From assembly GCF_009900745.1 (NCBI RefSeq), contig NZ_WXVU01000002.1:310001-374000 (forward strand): 64,000 nt of DNA. The letters are read 5' to 3'. A program made the translations under genes and the position numbers. Source of the DNA: Chryseobacterium sp. c4a (GTDB taxonomy: Bacteria > Bacteroidota > Bacteroidia > Flavobacteriales > Weeksellaceae). Positions 26,869 to 36,260 of this stretch are shown piece after piece; the stretch's first letter is position 1, and each line of letters starts with the position of its first letter. The notes beneath the pieces are model-generated. The model was given only the letters and a program-made list of their open reading frames with translations. It was not told the origin of the DNA and searched no databases.

Positions 26869-28179
26869 ATGACAAAGAAAATAAAAACAGCACTATCAGT
26901 TCTGATAGCAGCTTTTCCTGCGCTGTTTTTTTCACAACAGGTAAAACAGATGACCGCAGGTGAGGTGGCCGACTTGGCCATCCAGAATCATCAGCAGTTG
27001 AAGGTTTCTGCTCAGAATATTGATATTGCCAAACAAAATATCAATGTTGCCAAGCTTCAGAAACTTCCAACTATCACGGCTTCTACAAGCCAATTCTATT
27101 TAGGCGATGCAGTAGTTATTGATAAAGATTTTTCAAATTCTACAAAAGTTCCAATGCCTCATTATGGAAGTTCGTATGCCGTTCAGGCAACACAGTTGAT
27201 CTTCAAAGGAGGATTGGTAAACAAATCTATTGAGATGGCCGGTCTTCGTGAGCAGCTTTCTGAGCTGGATTTTGAGAAGAACAAACAGGATGTGAGATTT
27301 TTAGTAATTTCAAACTATCTGGATGTCTACAAGATCATCAACCAGGAAGAGGTCTTTCAGAACAACAAAAAACTAGCTCAGGAACGTCTTAAAAATATCC
27401 AGAAGTTCTATCAGCAGGGTATGGTGACCAGAAATGAGGTCATTCGTGGTGAGCTGGCTCTTAAAAATCTGGATCAAGGAATTTTGACCCTTTCAAACAA
27501 TAGAAAAATCCTTAATTATAATTTAAATATTGCATTAGGTCTATCATCTGACACAGAAATCGTTCCTACTGAGAATCTTGAAAATAAAGATGCCGGAATC
27601 GGAATGGATTATTATATGAGTCTTGCTCATGATAGCAATCCAATGTTGAAATCAGCACAGAAAAATATTGCAGTTGCCGATAAAAATATTGAAATTATAA
27701 AAACCGATAATATGCCTACGCTGGCCGGATTCGGTGGCTATACTTTACAGAGACCAATTACTACGAGAAACCCTGTCTTGGATATGTATTCAGGAGGTTG
27801 GCAGACAGGAGTTTCTCTTAGTTACAATATCGATACCCTGTATAAAACAAAAGAAAAAGTAAAATTAGGTGAACTGCAGAAGAACCAGGCCAATGATGCA
27901 ATGACTTTGGTACAGCAGAATGTAGATATGGGAGTAAATGCTGCATATACCAAATATCAGGAAGCCATTCAGCAGGCAGACATCCTTAATGATTCCAAAA
28001 GACTGGCAGAGGAAAACTATAAAATTACCGAAGCTAAATATCTGAATCAACTGGCTGTGCAGGCTGAAATGATTGATGCACAAAACCAGAAACTACAATC
28101 AGAGCTGGATTATGCCAATGCAGAGATCAATGTTTTGTATCAATATTATAACCTTTTGAAATCTACAGGAACTCTTTAA
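26869..28179 (+). CDS. TolC family outer membrane efflux protein
   Basis: The protein has 436 residues with a signal peptide ending FFSQ. It has two long alpha-helical repeats (SAQNIDIAKQNINVAKLQKLP and the later AVADKNIEIIK) and the OEP pattern. It forms the outer-membrane channel of a three-part pump. The HlyD-type adaptor follows 22 nt downstream. Confidence 0.92.
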   Translation: MTKKIKTALSVLIAAFPALFFSQQVKQMTAGEVADLAIQNHQQLKVSAQNIDIAKQNINVAKLQKLPTITASTSQFYLGDAVVIDKDFSNSTKVPMPHYGSSYAVQATQLIFKGGLVNKSIEMAGLREQLSELDFEKNKQDVRFLVISNYLDVYKIINQEEVFQNNKKLAQERLKNIQKFYQQGMVTRNEVIRGELALKNLDQGILTLSNNRKILNYNLNIALGLSSDTEIVPTENLENKDAGIGMDYYMSLAHDSNPMLKSAQKNIAVADKNIEIIKTDNMPTLAGFGGYTLQRPITTRNPVLDMYSGGWQTGVSLSYNIDTLYKTKEKVKLGELQKNQANDAMTLVQQNVDMGVNAAYTKYQEAIQQADILNDSKRLAEENYKITEAKYLNQLAVQAEMIDAQNQKLQSELDYANAEINVLYQYYNLLKSTGTL

Positions 28180-28201
28180 TTTTTAAACTGAAATCAACAC
28201 A

Positions 28202-29320
28202 ATGGAAAACAAGGAACAAACTACTCAAAATACAACACCAACTCCAGCAAGACCAAGCGGAGAAGGCAAAAAAAAGCAGAACAAGAAAAATAAAATCAGA
28301 GCGATCATTTCCAATATTATCGTTTTTCTGGTAATCGGTTTTGGATTATTCTGGTTAATTCGTGAATACTTTCATATTGGAAATAAAACCTATACAGAAG
28401 CAGCTCAGGTAGAAGAATTCATCAACCCAATCAATACCAGAGTTTCTGCTTATATCAAAGAAATTAAATTTATTGAGCACCAAAGAGTAAAAAAAGGAGA
28501 TACGTTGGTTATTTTGGATGAACGTGAGATCCTTACTCAATTAGGACAAGCTGAAGCAGCTTACCAAAATGCAATGGCTCAAAAAACAGCAACAAGCTCT
28601 TCGGTAAATACAGTTTCCAATAATGTAAATGTAATGGAATCCAATATTGCAGGAGCAAAAGCAAGACTTTGGAATGCTGAACAAAACCTAAACAGATACA
28701 AAAATCTTCTATCTGCGGAAGCTGTGACAAGACAGCAATATGATCAGGTGAAAACAGAATATGACGCTCAAAAGGCTGCTTATGAAACTTTAGTCAATCA
28801 AAAGCAATCAGCAAACCTTTCTACAACAGAAGTGAAAAGCAAACTAGGAATCAATGATGCAGAGATTAAAAGAACAAAATCTGCGTTGGATATGGCTAGA
28901 ATTAATCTTTCTTATACTGTTATCACTGCTCCTTATGATGGAGTGATGGGGAGAAGAACGATTTCTGAAGGACAATTAATTCAACCTGGTCAGCAAGTGG
29001 CAACGATCGTGTTAAACGGTCAGAAATGGGTAACAGCTAACTTCCTTGAAAGTCAGATGCCTAATGTTAAAGTAGGGGAGAAGATGATAATGACGGCTGA
29101 TGCTTTAGGCGGACAGAAGTTTGAAGGAGTAGTAACTGCTGTTTCTGCAGCGACCGGATCAAGATACTCAAATGTACCAACAGATAACTCTACAGGAAAC
29201 TTCATCAAGGTACAACAGAGAATTCCTGTAAGAATAGAGTTTACTGCTTCTAATAAAAAAGAAGATCTTGAGAAGCTGAGTGCAGGGATGAATATGAATG
29301 TGAATATTAATAAAGACTAA
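28202..29320 (+). CDS. HlyD/EmrA-type membrane fusion protein
   Basis: The protein has 372 residues. A Lys-rich N-terminus precedes one membrane helix (about 35-55, IISNIIVFLVIGFGLFWLI). A split biotinyl-lipoyl domain (INTRVSAYIKEIKFIEHQRV ... INLSYTVITAPYDG) flanks a coiled-coil hairpin. It links the inner-membrane MFS pump to the TolC channel. Confidence 0.92.
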   Translation: MENKEQTTQNTTPTPARPSGEGKKKQNKKNKIRAIISNIIVFLVIGFGLFWLIREYFHIGNKTYTEAAQVEEFINPINTRVSAYIKEIKFIEHQRVKKGDTLVILDEREILTQLGQAEAAYQNAMAQKTATSSSVNTVSNNVNVMESNIAGAKARLWNAEQNLNRYKNLLSAEAVTRQQYDQVKTEYDAQKAAYETLVNQKQSANLSTTEVKSKLGINDAEIKRTKSALDMARINLSYTVITAPYDGVMGRRTISEGQLIQPGQQVATIVLNGQKWVTANFLESQMPNVKVGEKMIMTADALGGQKFEGVVTAVSAATGSRYSNVPTDNSTGNFIKVQQRIPVRIEFTASNKKEDLEKLSAGMNMNVNINKD

Positions 29321-29331
29321 AAGATATCAGA

Positions 29332-29403
29332 GGTCAGATTTCAGACTTGATATGGTGAATAAAGATTGAAGGCTGAATTGGTAAAGTCTGCTATCTGATA
29401 TCT
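29332..29403. repeat. Palindromic TCAGATATCTGA-type repeat inside the efflux operon
   Basis: AGATATCAGA (29332-29341) and TCTGATATCT (29394-29403) are exact inverse copies across 52 nt. Related words recur at 56831-56867 and 60541-60606. Confidence 0.6.
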
Positions 29404-29422
29404 GTACTCTAGTATCTAAAAT

Positions 29423-31015
29423 ATGTACAACAAAGGATTATATAGCGATTGGGTACCGAAACCCGTACAGCTCCTGCTGATTGTATTGCTGCTTGCCGTA
29501 GTGATGCCGATAGGTGGGGTGTATACAGGGAACATAAGTTCTCTGGTAAGTGGTACCGGATCTATGACAGAATATTTTATGTGGGCGAATTATGCGACCA
29601 CGATAGGAATGGGAGCCTGTATGCCTGTTGTCCTCAGAATTAAAATGAGGTTCAAGGTAAGAGATAAAATGGTACTGCTGTTGATTCTTTTGGGATTGCT
29701 AAGCTATATCAATGCGACTACTTTACAACCCATGATTTTTGTTTTTTCCGCTTTATTGATCGGATTTATGAAGATGATGGTTACCATAGAACTCTTCCTG
29801 CCATTAATGGTAATGATTGGAAATCGTGGAATGTTTTATGGCGTATTCTATACATTTGTCCTGATGATGAATCAGATAGCGGTTTATTATTCAGCGGAAT
29901 TTGCACTTCTTTATAACTGGCAGCATTTTTATGTTTTTACAGCAGTTCTGTGCTTTACATTGGCATTGATACACTGGATTTTTATGCATGATAAATACTT
30001 TGCGCTGAAAGTTCCATTGCATTATATCGACTGGCTGAGTATCCTGCTGTTTATTTCAACCTTTATGTTTTCGGCTTATGTATATGCCTTTGGAAGACAA
30101 CAGGATTGGTGGAATTCACAAAATATAATTAATGCAAGTATTGCTGCTTTTGTAAGTTTTGCATTGCTTTCAATTCGCCAACTAACCTTAAAGAGACCTT
30201 ATCTTTCATTTAAAATTTTCACCAAAAATAATGTACAGCATGGCCTGTTTATGTTATTCTGGTTAGGAATGTTCTTAGGAACTGCTTCACTTCAGAATAC
30301 TTTTGCTGTAGGAGTTTTAGGCTATGACCAATTGACGAATGCAAAGCTAAGTATGTTAATGATTCCCGGAATTATTGTAGCCGGAATCATCGCAGTCTTT
30401 TGGTTTAAAAAAGAAAAACCATTAAAAATGTATATTTTTTCAGGATTTTCAGCGATGATGGGCTATGCTATTATTATGTACTTTTCGATGGTACTGGAAT
30501 TCAGTTATGATAACTGGTATTTACCTATGTTCCTGAAAGGGTACGGAATGTGTTCATTATTTATTTCTGTATGGTTTTATACACTGGATAAACTTGAAAT
30601 GGATGAAATGCTTGCTGCCATTGGTTTGGTCTTGGTTTGGAGAACCTTTCTTGCGGTAGGTATTTTCTCAACCTTATACGCATGGTTCCAATATCGTTTT
30701 CAGGTTACAGCAATAGGAGATCTGGCTGTTTATATGGATGGAATGACTATAAGTCCGCAGAATGTAATGGCCAATATGAAAACCATTCAATTGAATGCTA
30801 TTATTATAGCGACCAAAAAGATATTCGGATATATTATTTTGGTTGGTTCCGGAGTTCTATTGTATGTGGCAACGCACCATTTTGGGGCAAAACGATTCCA
30901 GTATTTCAGATTTGTCAGAGTACTTGGAGGTAAATCTGTTATTGCAAGAAGAAGACTTCGTGAACGCAAAAGATTATTAGAAGAAATAAAAGACGCAGCT
31001 GGGCCTGCGATGTAA
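29423..31015 (+). CDS. MFS (DHA2/EmrB-like) multidrug transporter
   Basis: The protein has 530 residues with about 14 membrane helices. It starts VPKPVQLLLIVLLLAVVMP and ends in a basic cytoplasmic tail (RRRLRERKRLLEEI). Together with TolC and HlyD it forms an EmrAB-TolC-type proton-driven drug exporter. The classical DHA2 motifs are poorly kept, as in other Bacteroidota members of this group. The substrate is unknown. Confidence 0.85.
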   Translation: MYNKGLYSDWVPKPVQLLLIVLLLAVVMPIGGVYTGNISSLVSGTGSMTEYFMWANYATTIGMGACMPVVLRIKMRFKVRDKMVLLLILLGLLSYINATTLQPMIFVFSALLIGFMKMMVTIELFLPLMVMIGNRGMFYGVFYTFVLMMNQIAVYYSAEFALLYNWQHFYVFTAVLCFTLALIHWIFMHDKYFALKVPLHYIDWLSILLFISTFMFSAYVYAFGRQQDWWNSQNIINASIAAFVSFALLSIRQLTLKRPYLSFKIFTKNNVQHGLFMLFWLGMFLGTASLQNTFAVGVLGYDQLTNAKLSMLMIPGIIVAGIIAVFWFKKEKPLKMYIFSGFSAMMGYAIIMYFSMVLEFSYDNWYLPMFLKGYGMCSLFISVWFYTLDKLEMDEMLAAIGLVLVWRTFLAVGIFSTLYAWFQYRFQVTAIGDLAVYMDGMTISPQNVMANMKTIQLNAIIIATKKIFGYIILVGSGVLLYVATHHFGAKRFQYFRFVRVLGGKSVIARRRLRERKRLLEEIKDAAGPAM

Positions 31016-31036
31016 AAGATACCTTGTTTTTCACAG

Positions 31037-31078
31037 TAAGATCCTGGTCCTTAGGTGGGCTGGGATCTTATGATTTTT
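31037..31078 (+). terminator. Efflux operon terminator
   Basis: The outer stem TAAGATCC / GGATCTTA (31037-31070) encloses GC-rich inner pairs and is followed by TGATTTTTA. Confidence 0.6.
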
Positions 31079-31433
31079 AGGAGGGAAGCGGGAGGCTGGA
31101 AGAGGGGAGTTATGATAGACGGTTAACGATTATATCTCAATTTTTATAGATGGATGATTTCATATTGAATTTAAGTTTATAAGGAGGAAGCGGGAGGCTG
31201 GAAGAGGGGAGTTATGATAGACGGTTAACGATTATATTTCATTTTTTATGGATGATGATTTCATATTGAATTTAAGTTTATAAGGAGGAAGCTGGAGGCT
31301 GGAAGAGGGAAGTTCTGATAGACATTTAGCGGCTATATCTCAATTTTTATAGATGGATCATTTCATATAGAGGCTAAGTTTTATAAGGAGGGAAGCAGGA
31401 GGTTATGACAGACGGTTAACTGCTATTGCTCAA
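31079..31433 (+). repeat. Tandem repeat, about 100-bp unit, 3.5 copies
   Basis: Units start at 31079, 31182, 31283 and 31386 (lengths 103, 101 and 103, last one partial). Each opens with a purine-rich GGAGG(G)AAGCxGGAGGCTGGAAG word, then TTATGATAGACGGTTAACG and an AT-rich end. Units 1 and 2 are nearly identical; unit 3 is more diverged. The spacer from 31016 to 31622 holds no gene. Confidence 0.9.
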
Positions 31434-31493
31434 CGTAAGAGAATTCCCACAAAGAAGTTTTGATAACTTTTAGTTGTACTCAGGTCATAGATA

Positions 31494-31525
31494 ACTTCCT
31501 GCTCCCAGCCTCCATCTTCCAGCCT
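31494..31525 (-). repeat. Inverted copy of the tandem-repeat head
   Basis: CTTCCTGCTCCCAGCCTCC followed by ATCTTCCAGCC is the reverse complement of the opening word of the tandem repeat. The region can fold on the array. Confidence 0.75.
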
Positions 31526-31586
31526 TTACACCAAAAAAAGTGAAAAATTTCACCTTTTATTATTTTTATTAGTTCTAAATAAGATT

Positions 31587-31594
31587 TATCTTTG
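31587..31594 (+). promoter_or_regulatory. -7 box of the siderophore receptor
   Basis: TATCTTTG lies 28 nt before the ATG. TTATTT...AAATAA arms just upstream (31560-31582) could be a Fur-type operator, which is uncertain. Confidence 0.5.
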
Positions 31595-31622
31595 CCGGAT
31601 TATAAAACTTTGATTTGAAGGA

Positions 31623-33832
31623 ATGAAAAAGCAGTATGCATTCATAGGTCTATTAGCATCGGGATTACTATTTTCCCAGACAGTTAAAGATTCTGTAACC
31701 TCTAAAGGTATAGAAGATGTTGTTATCGTAGCATCAAGGAAACCAACCAAAATATCTGAAATTCCCGGTACCGTTTGGGTAGTTCAGAAAGAAAAAATTC
31801 AGGAGCAGGCCAAAAGTGGAGTTCCTATTAAGGAAATGTTATCCATTTTAATTCCAAGTATGGATATTGGCCCACAAGGGAGAACAAACTATGGCCAGAA
31901 CATGAGGGGACGTTCTGCCTTGGTGATGATAGACGGAGTTTCTTTAAATAGTATCCGTGCGATCAGCCGTCAGCTGGATGCTATTGATCCATTTAATATT
32001 GAAAGAATTGAAGTGCTTTCCGGAGCAAGCTCAATTTATGGAGGAAATGCTACCGGTGGGATCATTAATATCATTACCAAAACACCTTCCAAAAAAGGAA
32101 TCAGCGGAGAAACTGAATTGGGAATACGTACAGGATTTATGGGTAAAGATGACCATGATTTCCGTGCGGCTCAAGCTATTTCAGCCAAAGGAGAGAAGTT
32201 CTTCGGGAGATTGGGAGTTGCTTATCAGCAAAATGGCGGAGTATATGGAGCCAATCAGAAACAGCTGTTTACAGATATTACCCAAACCGATCTTCAGTAC
32301 AACCAATCTATTGACATCCTTGCAACCGGAGGATATCAGTTTAATAATAAGCATAAAATAACTGCTTCCCTTCAATATTATAATTCCAAATTCAATGGAG
32401 ACAGAAGTTTGTATTTAGGGGAAAACCTAGGCGCTTTTATTAAAAGAGATGGAAGTTTACTGGAAATGAGAGATGGTTTTTCTTCCGATAAAAATGTAGG
32501 TACAGAACGTTATATGGGAACAGTAGCTTATACAGGGAATAATATTCTTGGAGGACAGGATCTGTATGTTCAGTTTGCTACCCGTGCTGAAAAACTTGGA
32601 TTCTATCCGTTTCCGGGAAATTTAAAACTACAAACAAAAACAATTCCTTATATGTCTTCTTCACAACAGGATACCTATTACTCAGGATTAAAGGCTTTGT
32701 TGTCTAAATCATGGAGAGGACTCAATGTAACCTATGGAGTAGATGTAGATTTTGAAAAATTTGAAGGAACACAATCCATTTATGATGTTGCTAAAACAAT
32801 GTCAAGCGGAGGACTTATTAATGAAACGATGTTTACTCTGGGCAGATATCCTACCAACCGTTCACAAAGTTACGCAGGATATGTTCAGGCAAAATATAAT
32901 ATTATTCCAAAATTACAGATTAACGGAGGCGTTCGTTATCAGAATATTAAAGTAAAAGTAGATGATTTTGTTGGGTCAGAACAGCAGACTCAGATTACAG
33001 CAGGATATGGACAGTCAGCGTCTGCCATTCCTGGTGGGGAAAGCTCATATAATGTAACATTGGCGAATGCAGGGCTGCTATACAAGTTTAATGAACATCA
33101 TCAGGTTTGGGGACATTCTCACAAGGAGTAAGTTTGGCAGATCCGGCAAAATATTATGGAATAGGAACCTATAAACTGAACGGAACCCATTGGGATGTAG
33201 TTTCCAGTATCAATGTCAAAGAACAGCCTTTACAGGCCATCAAAACCAATCAGTTTGAAGTAGGATACCGTATCAATAAAGGCGGTTTGAGAGCACAGGT
33301 TGCCGGATTCTTAAGCAATTCAGACAAAACTGTAGCGGTAGATAAAAAAACATTCCAGATTCTTGTTAATGACCTGAAATTAAGAAATATGGGAATCGAA
33401 GCTGAGATTTCTTATTCCATGAACAACGGAGTGTATTTCGGAGCAAGCGGATTATTGATTAAATCTGAGGTTGACAATAAAGGAGAATGGCAGAAACAGG
33501 AAATTTACAATGCTTCACCATCGAAATTGGTGACGTATATTGGATATAATATAAAAAACTGGTCATTCAGATTCCAGTCTTTACAGAATTTCAAGCAGAA
33601 AGATGAACTTAAAAATGTAGTGGAAGGGTACAATACCTCAGACCTTATGATAGGATATAGATTCCAGTTTGGAAAATTCAATCTTGGAATTCAGAACCTG
33701 TTCAATACAGATTATCAAACCATCTGGAGCAAGCGTTCGCAAGTGCTATATTCAAGCTATGGAATACCAGATCTATTCAATTATAAAGGAAGAGGCAGAA
33801 CATTTAACCTGTCTTATACCTTTGAATTTTAA
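31623..33832 (+). pseudogene. TonB-dependent siderophore receptor, frameshifted
   Basis: Two overlapping frames (31623-33131 and from about 33107 to 33832) make one receptor of about 735 residues. The first has a signal peptide, a plug domain (GIEDVVIVASRKPTKISEIP, IERIEVLSGASSIYGGNATGG) and half the barrel. The second has the remaining strands and ends in the usual Phe (SYTFEF). The break is in a run of four G at 33109-33112: adding one G restores QVWGTFSQGVSLAD. It resembles hydroxamate/IutA-FhuE-type receptors and is followed by a siderophore-interacting protein. The gene may be inactive, phase-variable or mis-sequenced. Confidence 0.88.
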
Positions 33833-33941
33833 AAAAATAAGATTAGGGTAATAATGCTTTAATCTGAATTAAATACTTTCTACAAATCCGGTTTCTGATA
33901 TTGATCGGAAGCTGGATTTTAATTTTAAAAACATTTCAGTT

Positions 33942-34751
33942 ATGGCTCAAATTTCAACAGGGCAGTTCATTGCCGAAGTAACCAGAAAAGAATACATTAC
34001 CGATCATTTTATCAGAGTGTATCTGTATTCTCCTGAAGTTCATTTGTTTAAAAATACGACAATAGGAGATAATAATAAAATTGCTATTCCTCCGGTTGGG
34101 GTAGACGAAGTTTATTTTCCGACAATAGAAAATGATGAATGGGTGTATCCGCCCAAAGAAGTGGCTCCGTCTATCAGAACGTATACCCATAGAGGAATTG
34201 ATTTGGAAAAGAATGAAGTGTTCATTGATTTTGCAGATCACGGAGATGGTGGGCCAGCTTCGAAATGGGCAAGAGAAGCAGAAGCTGGGAAAAAACTTGG
34301 AGTAATGATGCGCCTGGATGGAAAAGAGTTATATCCTGAAGCAGAATGGTATTTATTAGCGGGTGATGCTACTGCAATTCCTGTTTTGAGCGCCATTTTA
34401 GAAACCCTTCCGGAAACAGCAAAAGGAATCTGTATTATCGAAGTTCATGGAAAAGAAGATGAGCAGATCCTGGAAACCAAAGCGGATATTGAGTTTAAAT
34501 GGCTTCACAATTCTCAGCCTCAAATCAGCAGTGAAATTGCAGAGATGATAAAGAGTATTGATATTCCTGAAATTTCAAAATTCGGATATGTAGCATGTGA
34601 ATTTTCCAGCGTTAAAGAAATCCGTACTTACCTTCGAAAAGAAAAAAACTGGACATCCAAAGAACTTTATGCATTTTCTTATTGGAAAGCAGGTAAAGCA
34701 GAAAACGAGTCACAGGCAGACCGACACGAAGAAAAAGATTCAATAGCATAG
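33942..34751 (+). CDS. Siderophore-interacting protein, FAD-dependent ferric reductase
   Basis: The protein has 269 residues of the SIP family (ViuB/YqjH type). The FAD motif is in SIRTYTHRGID, followed by DHGDGGPASKWAREA and the NAD(P)-side segment YLLAGDATAIPVLSAILE. It reduces ferric siderophore in the cytoplasm to release iron. It sits 109 nt downstream of the receptor, fitting an iron-uptake pair. Confidence 0.92.
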   Translation: MAQISTGQFIAEVTRKEYITDHFIRVYLYSPEVHLFKNTTIGDNNKIAIPPVGVDEVYFPTIENDEWVYPPKEVAPSIRTYTHRGIDLEKNEVFIDFADHGDGGPASKWAREAEAGKKLGVMMRLDGKELYPEAEWYLLAGDATAIPVLSAILETLPETAKGICIIEVHGKEDEQILETKADIEFKWLHNSQPQISSEIAEMIKSIDIPEISKFGYVACEFSSVKEIRTYLRKEKNWTSKELYAFSYWKAGKAENESQADRHEEKDSIA

Positions 34752-34794
34752 CATAACCTCAGTTGAGATAAAAGAACTATTTAATATTTTTAAC

Positions 34795-35050
34795 ACTGAG
34801 AACGCAACGGTTTTTATCAAACTTGAAAATAATTTTGTTCACAGAGGCATTTCATTCAGCGAGGACATTTACTGTTTCATTGCTGAGTGAAACGTCTTTT
34901 GCGATCTTATAAAAAGTATGAACATCCTAAAAACCTTGCGATCTATTGCGTTATCATATTGCATATAATGAAGATCTCAGCAAAGTTAATGTAATAACAA
35001 ACCTCGTAACTCGTAACCCGTAACTCGAACCCAATAACTCAAAACTCGCC
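34795..35050. repeat. Repeat-rich spacer before the methyltransferase
   Basis: No gene is seen from 34752 to 35095. TTTCATTCAGC (34849-34859) and GCTGAGTGAAA (34882-34892) pair as inverted copies. A run of variants of CGTAACTCG/CGTAACCCG (35003-35048) forms a short degenerate tandem repeat. Confidence 0.6.
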
Positions 35051-35059
35051 ATTCCAACT

Positions 35060-35090
35060 TTGAACTTTACCGCTTGAAGCCGTATCTTTG
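35060..35090 (+). promoter_or_regulatory. Promoter of the SAM methyltransferase
   Basis: TTG (35060-35062) is separated by 20 nt from TATCTTTG (35083-35090). The box ends 5 nt before the ATG at 35096. Confidence 0.6.
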
Positions 35091-35095
35091 CCACT

Positions 35096-35800
35096 ATGAA
35101 AGATTTAATGGGCCAAGCCATCTGGGATTTTTATCATGACGAGAATCCTGAAGATCTGCAGACTGAAACTTCAATTTCTGAATTGGATGAACTTCCTGTA
35201 GACTATTTGTTCAGAGATTTTGAAGAAATGAATGACATTGAGCAAAAAGCATTGCAGCTCTCCAAAGGGAAAACTTTGGATATTGGTGCAGGAGCTGGTT
35301 CACATGCTTTGTATCTTCAGAATGAAATGAAACTTGATGTAACGGCATTGGATATTTCTCCAAAATCCATTGAAGTTTGTCAATTGAGAGGTGTAAAGAA
35401 GGCGGTTTGTACAAATATTCTTGATTTTTCGGGAGAAATGTTTGATACTATTTTGCTATTAATGAATGGTACCGGAATTTTTGAAGGATTATCTAAAATT
35501 GATACTTACCTTCAAAAATTAAGAACATTACTGAATGAAGACGGGCAGATCTTGATTGATAGTACAGATATTCTCTATATGTTTGACCGCGATAAAGATG
35601 GTGGAGTATATATTCCTGCCGGCGGATATTACGGAGAACTAGAATATATTGTTCATTATAAAGGAGAATCTGAAAAACCGATCACATGGCTCTATTTAGA
35701 CTTCAATACATTGAAAAATGCTGCTGAGAACAATGGATTTAAGATAGAAAAGGTTTTGAAGGATGAAGATTCTTACTTAGCAAAACTGACTAAAAAATAA
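35096..35800 (+). CDS. Class I SAM-dependent methyltransferase
   Basis: The protein has 234 residues. The SAM motif I is LDIGAGAGSHALYLQ and motif II is VTALDISPKSIEVCQLRG. Motif III-like FDTILLLMNGTGIFEGL follows. The substrate is not apparent and no biosynthetic neighbours point to one. It stands alone between two repeat-rich spacers. Confidence 0.88.
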   Translation: MKDLMGQAIWDFYHDENPEDLQTETSISELDELPVDYLFRDFEEMNDIEQKALQLSKGKTLDIGAGAGSHALYLQNEMKLDVTALDISPKSIEVCQLRGVKKAVCTNILDFSGEMFDTILLLMNGTGIFEGLSKIDTYLQKLRTLLNEDGQILIDSTDILYMFDRDKDGGVYIPAGGYYGELEYIVHYKGESEKPITWLYLDFNTLKNAAENNGFKIEKVLKDEDSYLAKLTKK

Positions 35801-35815
35801 AATATATTTAACGAT

Positions 35816-35883
35816 ATTCAATGGAAACGGGCTTTAGCCCGTTTTATTTTTTTAGATTCCTTCCATTGGCTTTAGCCAAAACT
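35816..35883 (+). repeat. Dispersed two-hairpin repeat, copy B
   Basis: Hairpin 1 AAACGGGCT/AGCCCGTTT (35825-35844) is followed by a T run and may terminate the methyltransferase transcript. Hairpin 2 TTGGCTTTAGCCAA is at 35866-35879. Confidence 0.85.
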
Positions 35884-36019
35884 TATTTTAAAATGATCTG
35901 AGAAATCTGAGAGAAATAAAACTAAATCGCATCATTTCAATTCGCATTATCAATACAATCCATGAGCAAGACAAAAGGTTTCAGTTAGTCATTAGATATC
36001 TATGGACTAATTTATTATT
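35884..36019. other. Spacer between inverted repeat copies
   Basis: This 136-bp segment is flanked by copies B and C in opposite orientation. It has no open frame or recognised feature. Confidence 0.5.
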
Positions 36020-36088
36020 AGGTTTTGGCTAAAGCCATTGGAACGTTTGTATAAATGAAGAACGGGCTAAACCCGTTCCTATTGAATT
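36020..36088 (-). repeat. Dispersed two-hairpin repeat, copy C (inverted)
   Basis: Read on the minus strand, AACGGGTTTAGCCCGTT is followed by TGGCTTTAGCCAAAACC, the same order as copies A, B and D. Confidence 0.85.
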
Positions 36089-36140
36089 TGATATCTGTAT
36101 ATTGGTGATTCCTGTAAATAGAATTATCACATTCCAAAGT

Positions 36141-36175
36141 TAAGGATCTGCGAAATCTGTGTGATCTGCGAGAAA
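36141..36175. repeat. ATCTGCGA-type short repeat
   Basis: GATCTGCGAAATCTGTG followed by TGATCTGCGAG is an internally repeated word. A related word (CGCAGATTCTGCAGATGTCG) occurs at 53119-53138. Confidence 0.5.
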
Positions 36176-36210
36176 ATATAATCCATAACCACCAAGTATT
36201 CTAAAATAAG

Positions 36211-36239
36211 AAAGGCTGCTTCTTATAGAAACAGCCTTT
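36211..36239 (-). terminator. metG terminator
   Basis: The stem AAAGGCTG / CAGCCTTT lies 22 nt past the metG stop. Confidence 0.7.
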
Positions 36240-36260
36240 AATCTTTATAATAAGAGATAA

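Noticed and set aside
31560-31582. Fur box upstream of the siderophore receptor
   Set aside because: Only short TTATTT/AAATAA arms are present, which is weak evidence in AT-rich DNA; mentioned but not listed as a site.
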